The notes beneath the pieces are model-generated. The model saw nothing but the letters and a program-made list of their open reading frames with translations. It was not told where the DNA came from and did no database searches. A program made the translations under genes and the position numbers. Positions 50,549-59,510 of a DNA stretch of 64,000 nt are shown piece by piece (position 1 is the first letter of the stretch; each line of letters begins with the position of its first letter). This DNA is from Streptomyces sp. NA02950 (GTDB taxonomy: Bacteria; Actinomycetota; Actinomycetes; Streptomycetales; Streptomycetaceae), in assembly GCF_013364155.1 (NCBI RefSeq), contig NZ_CP054916.1, forward strand, positions 620,001 to 684,000, given 5' to 3'.

Positions 50549-50914
50549 GGGGCCTCCTGGGCGTAGGGGCGCGTGTTTGCCGAGCGCGAAGAGAAACGTT
50601 TCGGCATAGATCAGGGACTGTACCGAGTCATGCAACCACGCAGAAGCGGGCCCGGGCAGGACCCTGCGACGTCTTCGACGGACCGGTGGTTTCCGCGGCC
50701 GACACCGGGGCGACCTCCGGACGGTGACACCGCATGAGGCCGGGCCCGGACGGTGACAAGGCACCCGGCTGACCGTCCGGCACCGCATGTGATGAGCTAC
50801 CCCCACGGGGGAATCGGCAGCCGCGCCGCCACGATCCAGGTGGCCGCGGTGGCCCGCCCCGTCCGCACACACCGCACACCGGGACCACCCCGACGGACGC
50901 AAGGGACGCCATCA
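50549..50914. other. Divergent intergenic region
   Basis: 366 bases between the start of the phosphatase gene and the start chosen for the large plus-strand protein. An in-frame GTG at 50753 would extend that protein by 54 low-complexity residues, but no ribosome site supports it. No palindrome or obvious promoter stands out. Confidence 0.45.
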
Positions 50915-53900
50915 GTGACATCGGGCTCCGCCAACCCCTACAATCCCTACGGCGCACGGCTATTGGCCCTCCTCCTCGACGGCGCGGCCCCCGGAGACGC
51001 CGGGCGGGTGCGCCACCGACTGGGGGAGGGCGAGCCCCACTACCTCACGTGGGCGAAGCTGACCGACCAGGCCCGTGCACACGCCGTGAGCGATCCCGAT
51101 GCGCTGGTACGGCGCGCCGTGCTGCGTGCGAAGGGCCTCACCACGGATGATCTGGCCATCGCCCTGGAGCGGCCCGATCCCGTCGTCGACCAAGCCGTGT
51201 ACGAGCACCCCGCGGCCCTGCCCTGGATGCGCCGCCGGATCCTCGCACCCGGCCGGTACCCCGCGTCCACCGCCCTGACGCCCCTGCTGGACCGCATTCG
51301 CGCGACCACTCAGGATCCGCCCGGCCTCGGCCACTTCATCGCCGCCGCCGTGGTCAGCGACGTGCCTGAGGTGGCCGAACACGCCCTGCGTACCTGCGGT
51401 ACGGCGCTGACCACCGCCGAGCAACTGCGCGGTGTGCAGAGCCTGCTGCCGCACCCCGAGCGGCTGCGCGCCCTCCTCGACGCCCCCACCGCACTGCTGC
51501 GCGGGGACGTCGGCGATGTCGCCCGCACGGCGCTCGACGGTGATGACGGCGCCTGCCGTCTGCGGGCCGCCGTCATCGCCGCCGAAGGAGCCGAGGGCCT
51601 GATAGCCGGTCTGCGGGCCGGTGAGGCCGAGCCGGGCTGGCGCCGTACACCGGACTGGGACGCCCTGGCGGCGGCCCATGGCTCACAGCCGCTGCCGGAG
51701 GCCGCCGTACGGATCCTGGCCGCCCGTCCCGACTGCCCCGAGCCGCTGCTCGCCGACTTCTACCGCGCCCACCCCGTCACCGTCGCCGACATTGCCCGGC
51801 CCTGCGCCGCCGTGCTGCGCGCCGCCGCCCGTACCCCCGGCCACCCCGAACTCCTCCGGCTCGCCACCGCCCTGGGCGAGGCCGACGAGGACACCGGCGC
51901 GGCCGTCCTCGACGGTGTGGTCCCCGCCCGTACCGCGGCCGCCGCCCTCGCCGAGGTCGGTGGCGCCGCAGCGGCGCCGCTGCGTGCCCGGCTCCGCCGC
52001 CACCTGGGCGCCGACCCCCGCCGCTGGGCCACTCTGCGGGTCGCCCTGTCCCGCCACAAGGGCACCCTCGCCGACCTTCTGGCCGCCATCGCCGACGGTA
52101 CGGTTCCCGCGCCCGCGCCCACCGCCAAGGTGCCCGCGCTGAGCAAGCCGTACCGCTCCCTGCTGTACGCCGCCGAGCCCGAGGACCTGCGCGATCTCCT
52201 CCCCCAGCTGCCCGACGAGCTGCTGGCCGCCCTGCTCGGCAAGGGCGCGTTGCCCGCGCACGCCCTCGATGCCGCGCTCGCGGCGGCCGATCCGCGCGCC
52301 CGCGCCGCCATCGGGGGCAATGTGGCGCTCGGCGCGCGCGAGCTGCGCCGGCTGGTCGAGCGCGACGAGCCCGCGGTCAACGGCACGGTGTACCGCAACC
52401 AGAAGGCGACCCTGACGCTGCGGCGCGCGATCGCCTCCGGCGTTCCGCGCACCCCCGGCCGTACCGAGCCGCTCCCGCTCGACGCGCGGCTGCGCGCCGA
52501 ACTCCTCGCCAGCGAGGACAAGTTCCTGTGCACCCCGCTGGTGACCAGCGGGGACCCCGAACTCGTCGCGCACGCCTGGCAGCTGTTCCCCACCGACGAG
52601 ATGCACCGCTTCGCCGTGGTCCGCGTGTGGGAGCGCGGCGGCCCCGATGCGGTGCGCACGCTGATCGCCCTGCTTCCCGAGGGCGCCTGGAACCGGCAGG
52701 TGATCGAGGACACCCGGGCCGCGCTCGGCCACCCCGACGGCGTGGAACGCCTCCGCGCGGACATGCAACCGTACGAGGACCCCGACCGACTGCCCTGGGA
52801 GTTCGCACACTCCGGCGGCCGCAACGCCACTCGCCGGCTGATGCGCACCATCGTTCACGAGCCGTACACGTACGACTTCCCGCGTCTGATCGCCGCCCAC
52901 CACGAGCACACCTTCGAACCCGAGCCGATCGCGGAACTCCTGCGCCACGAGGATGTCGACGAGGAGATCCGGGTGGCCCTCACCGCGTCCCGGCCGTACG
53001 GGGTCGCGGGCACGGAGGCCCTGCAGGACGGCGTTTTCGATCCGCTGGTCTATTTGCAGAACGAGAGTTGGCCCCGCCACGGCCGCTGGTTCGACGACGC
53101 GGTGCGGCAGGGCACCCTCTCGGCGGAACGGCTCATCGACACCGCCCGTCCCGCGCCCGCGGTCCTGGCAAGCCTCTTCAACGACGAGGACCCGGCCGTG
53201 CGCGCCGCGGCCCGACGGCGCGTCAGGGAGCTGGTGCGGGAGCATCTGGCCGGCCATCCCGAGGGATGGGTCATCGCGCTCCACCTGGTCGAGAGTTTCA
53301 CCGGCACCCTCGCCGAACTGCTCACCGCCGCCGCGCAGGCCGCCGGCCCCCGGCCCGGCGCCGAAGCGCTCGCCCGCCTCGACGCGAGCCGGCAGCACGC
53401 CGAGGCCGAGGCTGCGGCCCACGAGCCGGCGCCCGCACCCCCCGAGAAGAACCTCCACTTCGCCGAACGCAAGCGCCTTGACGAGGCCCTGGACACCAGA
53501 GCCGCGGTGGCCGCGATCGACCTGCTGCGCAACCTGGTCCCCGGCGCCCCGTTGCCCACGGACTCCGACGTCCTGGAGAAGCTCGCCGACACCAGTTCCT
53601 CCGACATCCCCGGGCACGCACACCCCGATTGGCTCGAGGAGGCGTGCCGTACGCATGGCACCGCGCAGGCCGTGAAGGTGCTGGCCTCCCAGCGGGGTCC
53701 GGCCTACGCGGGCTTCACGGGACGCACATGGGAGGTCATCAAGGAGCTGGCCGCCTGCCGCAACGGCCATATCGCCCCGAGCGAGATGGTCGCCCGGCAG
53801 CCCGCGGAGCGGCTGGACCCGCTGCCGGCCGCCTGGCGCGACCGCGGCGGTGCCGACCAGTTGCGCGCCGTGCGCCGCCTCGTCGACGGCCGGCTCGGCG

Positions 53901-55336
53901 CCGACCCCCGCCGCTGGCTGCGCGCACTCGCCGCCATGGACACCGAGCGGGCCCGGCGGCCGTTCGGCGAGTTGCTCGACCACGCCACCACCGACGACGG
54001 CCCCGACGCACCCACGGCCCTCACCCCGGCGGCCGCCGGGCTGCTGCTGCACGCGGACGCCGACGCGCTGGCCGCCGTCCTGCCGCGGCTGGATCCCCGG
54101 GCGGCGCTCACGCTGATCGAGAAGGCCTGCGCGCGCAAACACCTCACCGAAGCCGTCCTCGACCATGTGTGCACGCATGGTGATCGCGCGGCGTTGCTCG
54201 TCCTCGCCAAGGATCCGGATGCCACCAGGCAGCACCCGGGGCTGTGGCGGCGGCTCCTGAGCGCCGACGACCCCGTCGTCAACGCGGTGCTCTACGGCCC
54301 GACCCCCCACAGCTCCACACCCGAGATCCGCCGGACCATCCTCTCCCGCCGTCCCCAGGGCCGCCCCGCCACCGGCCCGGACGACCTTCTCCCGCTCACC
54401 CCCGAACTGCGCGCCAGGCTGCTGGAGAAGTTCACCTTCATCGGGCGGGGCTACCTGCACCCCTACCGCGTCCTGGCCGAGGCGGCCGACGCCGAACTCG
54501 TCGAGCACGCGATCGTGTCATGGGGCAAGTGGGTCCCGCTCATGGACCATCTCCTCGTCGCCCGCAACTCCCTGCGCCACGGCGGCCCGGACCATCTGCG
54601 CTCCCTGGTCGACCGCGGCCTGCTGAGCACCGCCGCCGCCAAGGTCGCCACCAAAGCGCTGGCCTCGCCCGACCCCGACGCCGTCCTCACCGCCCGCCTC
54701 GATCTCGAGCTGAGCACAGAGCGGCTGGTCGCCAAGTTGCGTGCGTGCAAGGAGTACGAGGAGGAAAAGATCCTCGACCTGCCCTACCGCCGTGACTGGG
54801 ACGTCCTGGTCCGCGCCCATGAGGAGGAACCGCTCCCGGAACGGGTGTGGAGCAAACTCGTCCGGCTCCCGGACGCCCCGCCGGGGGTGGCCAGAGGCAT
54901 CACGGGACGCTGGTCACCCGTCCCCGCCCGCGCCCTCGCCGAACGCAGTCACGAGCTGGCTCGCGCGGCCATCACGGCCCCGCCCCAGCCGGGCGATCGC
55001 CGCGAAAGGTTCGGCGCCACGTTGGATTCCTTCCTTGAAGCCTCCCTGCTCACCGGCTCCGACCTCCTCCACCACGCGGAAGGCGCCAACCGCGTGCTGC
55101 ACTATCTCCGCGAGGCCGCCCTCCGGCACGAACTGCCCACCGCGCTGGAGAACACCGTTCATGACGCCACCAAGGAACTCGTCACCCTCGCCGACCGGCA
55201 CCTGGGCGACAGCCCCGCGGCCTGGCAGCGGCTCTACGCCGGGCTGACCGGCAAGGACCGCAACTGGCCGCGGCCCGGCGCGCCGGTCACCGTGGCGGCG
55301 CTCCTGGAGCACGCCGCCAAGCCGCCGCTGGTCTGA
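50915..55336 (+). CDS. 1473-residue HEAT/armadillo-like helical-repeat protein, family unknown
   Basis: GTG at 50915 has AAGGGA at eight bases. The protein is almost wholly Ala/Leu/Arg/Asp/Glu-rich amphipathic helices of 30-45 residues, each with a DPxxxVRRAVL or DEDPAVRAAARRRV type turn. Over 25 units are recognisable, for example SDPDALVRRAVLRAKGLTTD and DPRARAAIGGNVALGARELR. There is no Walker, protease or nucleic-acid motif that I can find, no signal peptide and no TM. Solenoids this large are scaffolds or sensors. It is a single-gene unit, with a terminator after it. The role is unknown. Confidence 0.8.
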   Translation: MTSGSANPYNPYGARLLALLLDGAAPGDAGRVRHRLGEGEPHYLTWAKLTDQARAHAVSDPDALVRRAVLRAKGLTTDDLAIALERPDPVVDQAVYEHPAALPWMRRRILAPGRYPASTALTPLLDRIRATTQDPPGLGHFIAAAVVSDVPEVAEHALRTCGTALTTAEQLRGVQSLLPHPERLRALLDAPTALLRGDVGDVARTALDGDDGACRLRAAVIAAEGAEGLIAGLRAGEAEPGWRRTPDWDALAAAHGSQPLPEAAVRILAARPDCPEPLLADFYRAHPVTVADIARPCAAVLRAAARTPGHPELLRLATALGEADEDTGAAVLDGVVPARTAAAALAEVGGAAAAPLRARLRRHLGADPRRWATLRVALSRHKGTLADLLAAIADGTVPAPAPTAKVPALSKPYRSLLYAAEPEDLRDLLPQLPDELLAALLGKGALPAHALDAALAAADPRARAAIGGNVALGARELRRLVERDEPAVNGTVYRNQKATLTLRRAIASGVPRTPGRTEPLPLDARLRAELLASEDKFLCTPLVTSGDPELVAHAWQLFPTDEMHRFAVVRVWERGGPDAVRTLIALLPEGAWNRQVIEDTRAALGHPDGVERLRADMQPYEDPDRLPWEFAHSGGRNATRRLMRTIVHEPYTYDFPRLIAAHHEHTFEPEPIAELLRHEDVDEEIRVALTASRPYGVAGTEALQDGVFDPLVYLQNESWPRHGRWFDDAVRQGTLSAERLIDTARPAPAVLASLFNDEDPAVRAAARRRVRELVREHLAGHPEGWVIALHLVESFTGTLAELLTAAAQAAGPRPGAEALARLDASRQHAEAEAAAHEPAPAPPEKNLHFAERKRLDEALDTRAAVAAIDLLRNLVPGAPLPTDSDVLEKLADTSSSDIPGHAHPDWLEEACRTHGTAQAVKVLASQRGPAYAGFTGRTWEVIKELAACRNGHIAPSEMVARQPAERLDPLPAAWRDRGGADQLRAVRRLVDGRLGADPRRWLRALAAMDTERARRPFGELLDHATTDDGPDAPTALTPAAAGLLLHADADALAAVLPRLDPRAALTLIEKACARKHLTEAVLDHVCTHGDRAALLVLAKDPDATRQHPGLWRRLLSADDPVVNAVLYGPTPHSSTPEIRRTILSRRPQGRPATGPDDLLPLTPELRARLLEKFTFIGRGYLHPYRVLAEAADAELVEHAIVSWGKWVPLMDHLLVARNSLRHGGPDHLRSLVDRGLLSTAAAKVATKALASPDPDAVLTARLDLELSTERLVAKLRACKEYEEEKILDLPYRRDWDVLVRAHEEEPLPERVWSKLVRLPDAPPGVARGITGRWSPVPARALAERSHELARAAITAPPQPGDRRERFGATLDSFLEASLLTGSDLLHHAEGANRVLHYLREAALRHELPTALENTVHDATKELVTLADRHLGDSPAAWQRLYAGLTGKDRNWPRPGAPVTVAALLEHAAKPPLV

Positions 55337-55356
55337 CGTCCGGACGTGCGGTCCGG

Positions 55357-55387
55357 GGCTCGGCGCCCGTTGCGCGGGGGCCGAGCC
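55357..55387. terminator. Hairpin between convergent genes
   Basis: GGCTCGGCGCCC and GGGGGCCGAGCC pair except at two central positions across a short loop, between stops at 55336 (+) and 55405 (-). Confidence 0.6.
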
Positions 55388-55404
55388 TCCACCTCGCAAT
55401 GCCG

Positions 55405-56104
55405 TCAGACCCGTTCGTCCACGGCCGCGCGCAGCGCCGCCAGCCCGTGGGCCTCCCAGCGGCCCGGGTGCGCATCGGGTTCGCGCTGTTCGGGCTCGGT
55501 GTACGCCAAGCCGTCGTCCTGCAGTTCGGGGACGGCGGCGTTCCACAGGGTCCAGGCATGAAGGGCGGTCAGGGACGTGCGTCGCAGCGCGGCCTCGGTG
55601 AAAGCGAAGTCGACCGCGGCGTCGCCGGCCGGGGAGCCGTCGACGCCCACCACGACCTGCTGGGCGGGACGTTCCTGCTCTCGTACCACGAGGACGGGGC
55701 AATGGCTGTGCGCTGCCAGGTGCACCGCCGTCGACCACACCAGCAGCCCTACGAAGCCTCCGGGCGCCGCGGGTGCCGACCACGACCAGCGCGGCCGTGC
55801 GGGACCGGGCTTCCAGTACGGTGAGCGGTTCGCCGGTGGTGAGGGCGCTGGTGACCTCCACCTCCGGTTCGGTGGACCGTGCGTGCTCGACTGCCTCGGC
55901 AGGCATCCGGTCGGCGATGTTGCGCAGTCCGCCCTCGGGCGGGCCGAGGGGTGAGGGGCCGAGCGGCACGTGCATCATCGGCCAGGTGAAGGCGTGGACC
56001 ACTCTCAGCCCGCACTCGCGCAGGCGTGCCTCGCGGACTGCGAGTTCGACCGCTTCCAGGCTCGACGCCGAACCATCTACTCCCACAACGACATGTGCGT
56101 TCAC
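55405..56104 (-). pseudogene. Universal stress protein, frameshifted
   Basis: First frame from ATG 56104: MNAHVVVGVDGSASSLEAVE, RVVHAFTWPMMHVPLGPSPL, LTVLEARSRTAALVVVGTRG. A shift near 55755 moves coding to VWSTAVHLAAHSHCPVLVVR, QQVVVGVDGSPAGDAAVDFA, then ends AALRAAVDERV at 55405. That is a tandem-UspA protein whose second domain lacks its last ~50 residues. It is about 60% similar by eye to the intact USP at 60811-61698. Its ATG overlaps the stop of the gene at 56101-56698. Confidence 0.8.
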
Positions 56105-56698
56105 AGCGCACCTCCGATCTCCGCGGCCGTCACGTGCGGCAGGCGCCGCCAGGCTCGGCGGCCGCCGCTCCCGCGTGCGCGATGATCCTGTCCGCCGTCG
56201 ACGGCGCGCTCGCGGGCGGGTGGCTGTGCGGCAGGCCCGGTGGGATGCAGGGTGCGTCCGGGCAGGGGGACCGGGCTGAGGATCACGTCGTTGCCGAGAC
56301 GCCCGGCGACGCGTTCGATTCGGCCGGCGGGCAAGGCCCGGTAGGGGTTGACTCGGGCGGGCACGACCAGGGAGGTGGTCCGCACAGGGCCGGCGCGGGC
56401 GATGACGGGCAGCACAGGGGCGAGGATGGCGTCAGTGTCGGCCTGGAAGCGCCGGTGTCGGGCGTGGTGCAGCACGGCGTTGATGCTGAAGCCGGTGGAG
56501 CGGACGAGGGCCGCGGCGGTGACGGGGGTGTCCGCTGCGGGCGAGGCCGGCAGCGCGGGCGGCCACGGCCTGATCGGCGCGCGAGCCGGTGAACAGGGCC
56601 AGGACCCCGGCGCCGGGTCGCGAGGAGAAGCGGTAGAGGTGTACCCGTGTCGGGGCCGGTGCGGCAGCGTCCGGTAGGGAGAGGCGGAGCGTCGTCAC
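56101..56698 (-). pseudogene. Hypothetical stress-island protein, frameshifted
   Basis: GTG at 56698 with AGGAAGGA ahead opens TTLRLSLPDAAAPAPTRVHL and FSSRPGAGVLALFTGSRADQ. After a shift near 56520 coding resumes in NAVLHHARHRRFQADTDAIL, LPVIARAGPVRTTSLVVPAR and IERVAGRLGNDVILSPVPLP, stopping at 56101. The fold could be UspA-like (a 'v.l....p..vvs' pattern) but no ATP loop is visible. Coupled by ATGA to the USP relic, upstream of it on the same strand. Confidence 0.5.
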
Positions 56699-56781
56699 GG
56701 CGGTTCCTTCCTGTGCGTGTGCGTGCCCTGGGGGCTGTGGTCGGGCTCGTGACCGGCGCGTGCGCTGCCGCGCCGGGGGCG

Positions 56782-57759
56782 TCACCTTCTGCCGTCCCAG
56801 CCGGCGTGCTCTGGGCGATGGGGGGGCTGCTGGCCGCGGGTGGCGATCAGGGACCAGGCGATGGAGACGGTGATGGTGACGGCGATGACGCCGAGGGTGA
56901 GGGGAATGGGCAGCTTGCCCACAGGGGTCTCGGACAGGATGAGCTTGACGCCGGCGAAGGCGAGTAGGACCGCGAGCCCGTAGTGCAGGTACCGGAAGCG
57001 GCGCAGGAGTCCGGCCAGGCAGAAGTACAGGCTGCGCAGGCCGAGGACGGCGAAGGCGTTGGCGGTCCAGACGATGAAGGTGTTGGTGGTGATCGCCAGG
57101 ACGGCGGCGACGGAGTCGACGGCGAAGATCAGGTCGGTGGCCTCGACGGCGACCAGGACCACGAACAGCAGGGTCGCCACTCGCTTGCCGCTGATGCGGG
57201 TGAAGAACCTGTCGCCATGAAACCGCGGGTCAGTGGGGATGATCTTCTTGACGAGGCGGACGACGGGGTTGCGGTCGGGATGGACCTCTTCGTCCTTGGA
57301 GACGGCCATCTTGTAGCCGGTCCAGATCAGGAACGCGCCGAAGAGGTAGGCGGTCCAGAAGAACACCTGGAGCAGTTCGGCGCCGATGAAGATGAACACC
57401 AGCCGGGCCGCGAGCGCGCCGATGACGCCCCAGAAGAGGACCTTGTGCTGGTAGGCGTCGGGCACGGCGAAGAAGGAGAAGACCAACGCGAAGACGAACA
57501 CGTTGTCGATCGACAGGGCCTTTTCGATCAGGTAGCCGGCGTAGTACGTCGAGGACGCCTCGCCACCCTGCCACGCCCACAGGATGAGGCCGAAGCCGAG
57601 GCCGATGGCGATCCACAGGCCACTCCACAGCGCGGCCTCGCGGAAGCCGATCACATGGTTGTCGCGGTGGGCGATCAGGTCGACGGCGAGCAAGACGCCG
57701 ATGCCGAGCGCGACCGCGGCCCATACCCACAGCGGGACGACGAACGACAGTTCATCCAT
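56782..57759 (-). CDS. TerC-family integral membrane protein
   Basis: 325 residues, ATG at 57759. Seven to nine TM helices. Diagnostic TerC motifs: LSIDNVFVFALVFSFFAVP, AYQHKVLFWGVIGALAARLV FIFIG and VAVEATDLIFAVDSVAAVLA. The conserved Asp/Glu residues in membrane helices imply metal ion (Mn2+/Ca2+) handling. TerC proteins confer tellurite resistance or load manganese onto exported proteins. Here it belongs to a group of stress and ion-homeostasis genes on the minus strand. Confidence 0.95.
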   Translation of the reverse strand: MDELSFVVPLWVWAAVALGIGVLLAVDLIAHRDNHVIGFREAALWSGLWIAIGLGFGLILWAWQGGEASSTYYAGYLIEKALSIDNVFVFALVFSFFAVPDAYQHKVLFWGVIGALAARLVFIFIGAELLQVFFWTAYLFGAFLIWTGYKMAVSKDEEVHPDRNPVVRLVKKIIPTDPRFHGDRFFTRISGKRVATLLFVVLVAVEATDLIFAVDSVAAVLAITTNTFIVWTANAFAVLGLRSLYFCLAGLLRRFRYLHYGLAVLLAFAGVKLILSETPVGKLPIPLTLGVIAVTITVSIAWSLIATRGQQPPHRPEHAGWDGRR

Positions 57760-57897
57760 GGTGGATCGGCTTCCTCGGGCGGATCGGAAGGACAAGGACG
57801 GAGAAGAGAGTGGGGGGTGTCCCAGGCCCTGGCGGGTTACGGAGGGCTGCCGGACCCGGGCGCTGATTCAGTTCGTCCAGGCGTTCACCTCCCCGGT

Positions 57898-58023
57898 TCA
57901 GGCGGGCCGCCGGACGGCGGTGGTGCGGCGCGGGCGAAGGGCGTGGGCGAGGCACAGACCGCCGACGACCAAGTCCACGAGCGCCAGCAGCCACCAGGGT
58001 GCGAGCGCGTGCAGGCCGTTCAT
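57898..58023 (-). CDS. 41-residue single-pass membrane protein
   Basis: ATG at 58023 with GGAGG five bases ahead. The peptide MNGLHALAPWWLLALVDLVV then GGLCLAHALRPRR has one TM helix flanked by an Arg-rich C-terminus. The strong ribosome site supports translation. It sits upstream of TerC (start 57759) on the same strand and could be an accessory subunit (inference). Confidence 0.5.
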   Translation of the reverse strand: MNGLHALAPWWLLALVDLVVGGLCLAHALRPRRTTAVRRPA

Positions 58024-58257
58024 CACGCCTCCACCCGTCGGGCCGTGGGCAGGCGGCGCTGGGAGAGCGTCCACAGATGGCGAACCCCGGCGGGCGATTG
58101 GTCCGCCGGCCCCGGCCCCACGCCGGCGACAGGCACGGCCTGGCGAGGCCGGGGCGAGGGGCTGGGGGACATCGTGACCCCCTTTCGGTGGGGTCGAAGA
58201 GGGTGGTGGGGGTGTGTCCAGCGTCACCTGCCCCTCTGATTCCCGCCAAGAGTTACG

Positions 58258-58321
58258 CGAAAACCTTTTCGTCAATTATTTTGCGCGAAATAATCTTGGT
58301 TATACGAAGCTGACTTCGTAT
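58258..58321. promoter_or_regulatory. AT-rich promoter with three stacked inverted repeats
   Basis: CGAAAA-cc-TTTTCG (58258-58271), ATTATTT-tgcgcg-AAATAAT (58275-58294) and ATACGAAG-ctga-CTTCGTAT (58302-58321), the last touching the ATG at 58320. TATACG at 58301 could be a -10 for a leaderless transcript. The segment is strikingly AT-rich for this genome. Confidence 0.65.
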
Positions 58322-58670
58322 GATGAAGGCCATGAGCCGGCCCTCCAGCCCGCGCGGCGATCAGTGGACCTTCCTGACCAACCATGCCCGGGTCCTGATC
58401 ACCCTCGCCCGCGACCCTGAAGCGCGCGGGCGCGACGTCGCCGACGCCATCGGCATCACCGAACGCGCCGTCCAGCTGATCGTCGCCGACCTCGAAGCGG
58501 CCGGATACCTCACCCGTGAGCGCGTCGGCCGCCGCAACCGCTACACCATCGACCCCACCGTCGCCCTGCGCCATCCCAGCGAGGCGGACCACCCCGTCGG
58601 CGACCTCCTGGCCACCTTCCTGCACCGCGAGGACGCCCCCACCCCCGATCCCGAACGCGCCGCCCCGTAA
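58320..58670 (+). CDS. Small winged-helix (MarR/ArsR-like) regulator
   Basis: 116 residues; starts at ATG 58320, 58323 or 58332. The DNA-binding domain reads WTFLTNHARVLITLARDPEA, DVADAIGITERAVQLIVADL EAAGYLTRERVGRRNRYTI, a single wHTH with the wing RVGRRNRY. The short acidic tail has no ligand site. The stacked inverted repeats directly upstream are the natural binding sites. Next to TerC and the antiporter, it is a candidate regulator of this island. Confidence 0.85.
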   Translation: MMKAMSRPSSPRGDQWTFLTNHARVLITLARDPEARGRDVADAIGITERAVQLIVADLEAAGYLTRERVGRRNRYTIDPTVALRHPSEADHPVGDLLATFLHREDAPTPDPERAAP

Positions 58671-59005
58671 GACGGCCCGGACCGCAGACGGCGGCGCCAG
58701 GGCGTACAGCGGCCGGTCCCGGCCGCCCGCTCCCCGTGGGCAGCCGGGCTCCCGTCCAGCAGGGCCACCGGCGAGCGGCTGTGTCATCTCCCAGCCTCGG
58801 AGCCGCCGCCCACCGCGGCCAGGAGCCATCCGGCCTGCCGACCGGGCCGCACGCCCCTGCCGACACCCCTCGACGACCAGGACACCGGCATCAACCCGCA
58901 CGGCTCAGGCCGGGCCCGGCGCCCGTGCTCGAGTAGCCGTACGCATCTGCCGAATATCGGTGCAGAGCGGGCCGCCGGTACGGGGGTCGCACGGGTTCCG
59001 GATTT
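58671..59005. other. No gene recognised
   Basis: 335 bases between the small regulator and the antiporter subunit. All frames are low-complexity Arg/Pro shadows. The promoter of the antiporter operon should be at the right end, but I see no clear boxes. Confidence 0.4.
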
Positions 59006-59506
59006 ATGACTGACGGGGTGATGTGCGTGGACGTCAACGAGGTGCTGCTGCCCGGGGTGGGGCTGCGCTACGAGTTCGTCAACCGCGACGGCGACCGGAT
59101 CGGTGTCGTCGCCCGGCGGTCGGGCGACTTCGAAGTGGTCGTCTACGAGGGTGAGGATCCCGACGAAGCACGGGCCGTGCTCCGGCTGACCGGAGAGGAG
59201 GCCGACACCCTCGCCGAGATCCTCGGCGCCCCGCGCATCGCCGAACGGTTCGCCGATCTCACCAGGGAAGTACCCGGCCTCAGTGCCGGGCAGGTCGAGG
59301 TGGCGGCGGGTACCCCGTTCTCCGGCCAACCGTTGGGGGAGACCAGGGCGCGGACCCGGACCGGTGCGTCGATCGTGGCGGTCGTCCGAGGCGAGGAAGT
59401 GATCCCCTCCCCGGGACCGGGGCAGGTCCTGCGCGCCGGGGACGTCCTGGTGGTGATCGGAACCCATGAAGGGATCGCCGCGGTGGAACAGATCGTCCGA
59501 GGCTGA
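59006..59506 (+). CDS. Cation:proton antiporter regulatory subunit (TrkA-C/KhtT-like)
   Basis: 166 residues; ATG at 59006, with an in-frame ATG at 59021 also possible. N-terminal EVLLPGVGLRYEFVNRDGDR then GDFEVVVYEGEDPDEARAVL, the KhtT-like dimer domain. A C-terminal TrkA-C fold has GQVEVAAGTPFSGQPLGETR and PGQVLRAGDVLVVIGTHEGI. Such subunits sense K+, pH or nucleotides and gate the partner antiporter, encoded four bases downstream. Confidence 0.92.
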   Translation: MTDGVMCVDVNEVLLPGVGLRYEFVNRDGDRIGVVARRSGDFEVVVYEGEDPDEARAVLRLTGEEADTLAEILGAPRIAERFADLTREVPGLSAGQVEVAAGTPFSGQPLGETRARTRTGASIVAVVRGEEVIPSPGPGQVLRAGDVLVVIGTHEGIAAVEQIVRG

Positions 59507-59510
59507 GCCG

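Noticed and set aside
51683..54508. A 941-codon minus-strand frame opposite the solenoid gene
   Set aside because: Low-complexity mirror of the plus-strand codon pattern, with no domain or ribosome site; the plus strand has regular helical repeats.
58302..58321. Possible loxP-like site (ATACGAAG...CTTCGTAT)
   Set aside because: Only eight-base arms and a four-base spacer; loxP needs 13-base arms and an eight-base spacer. It fits a regulator operator better.
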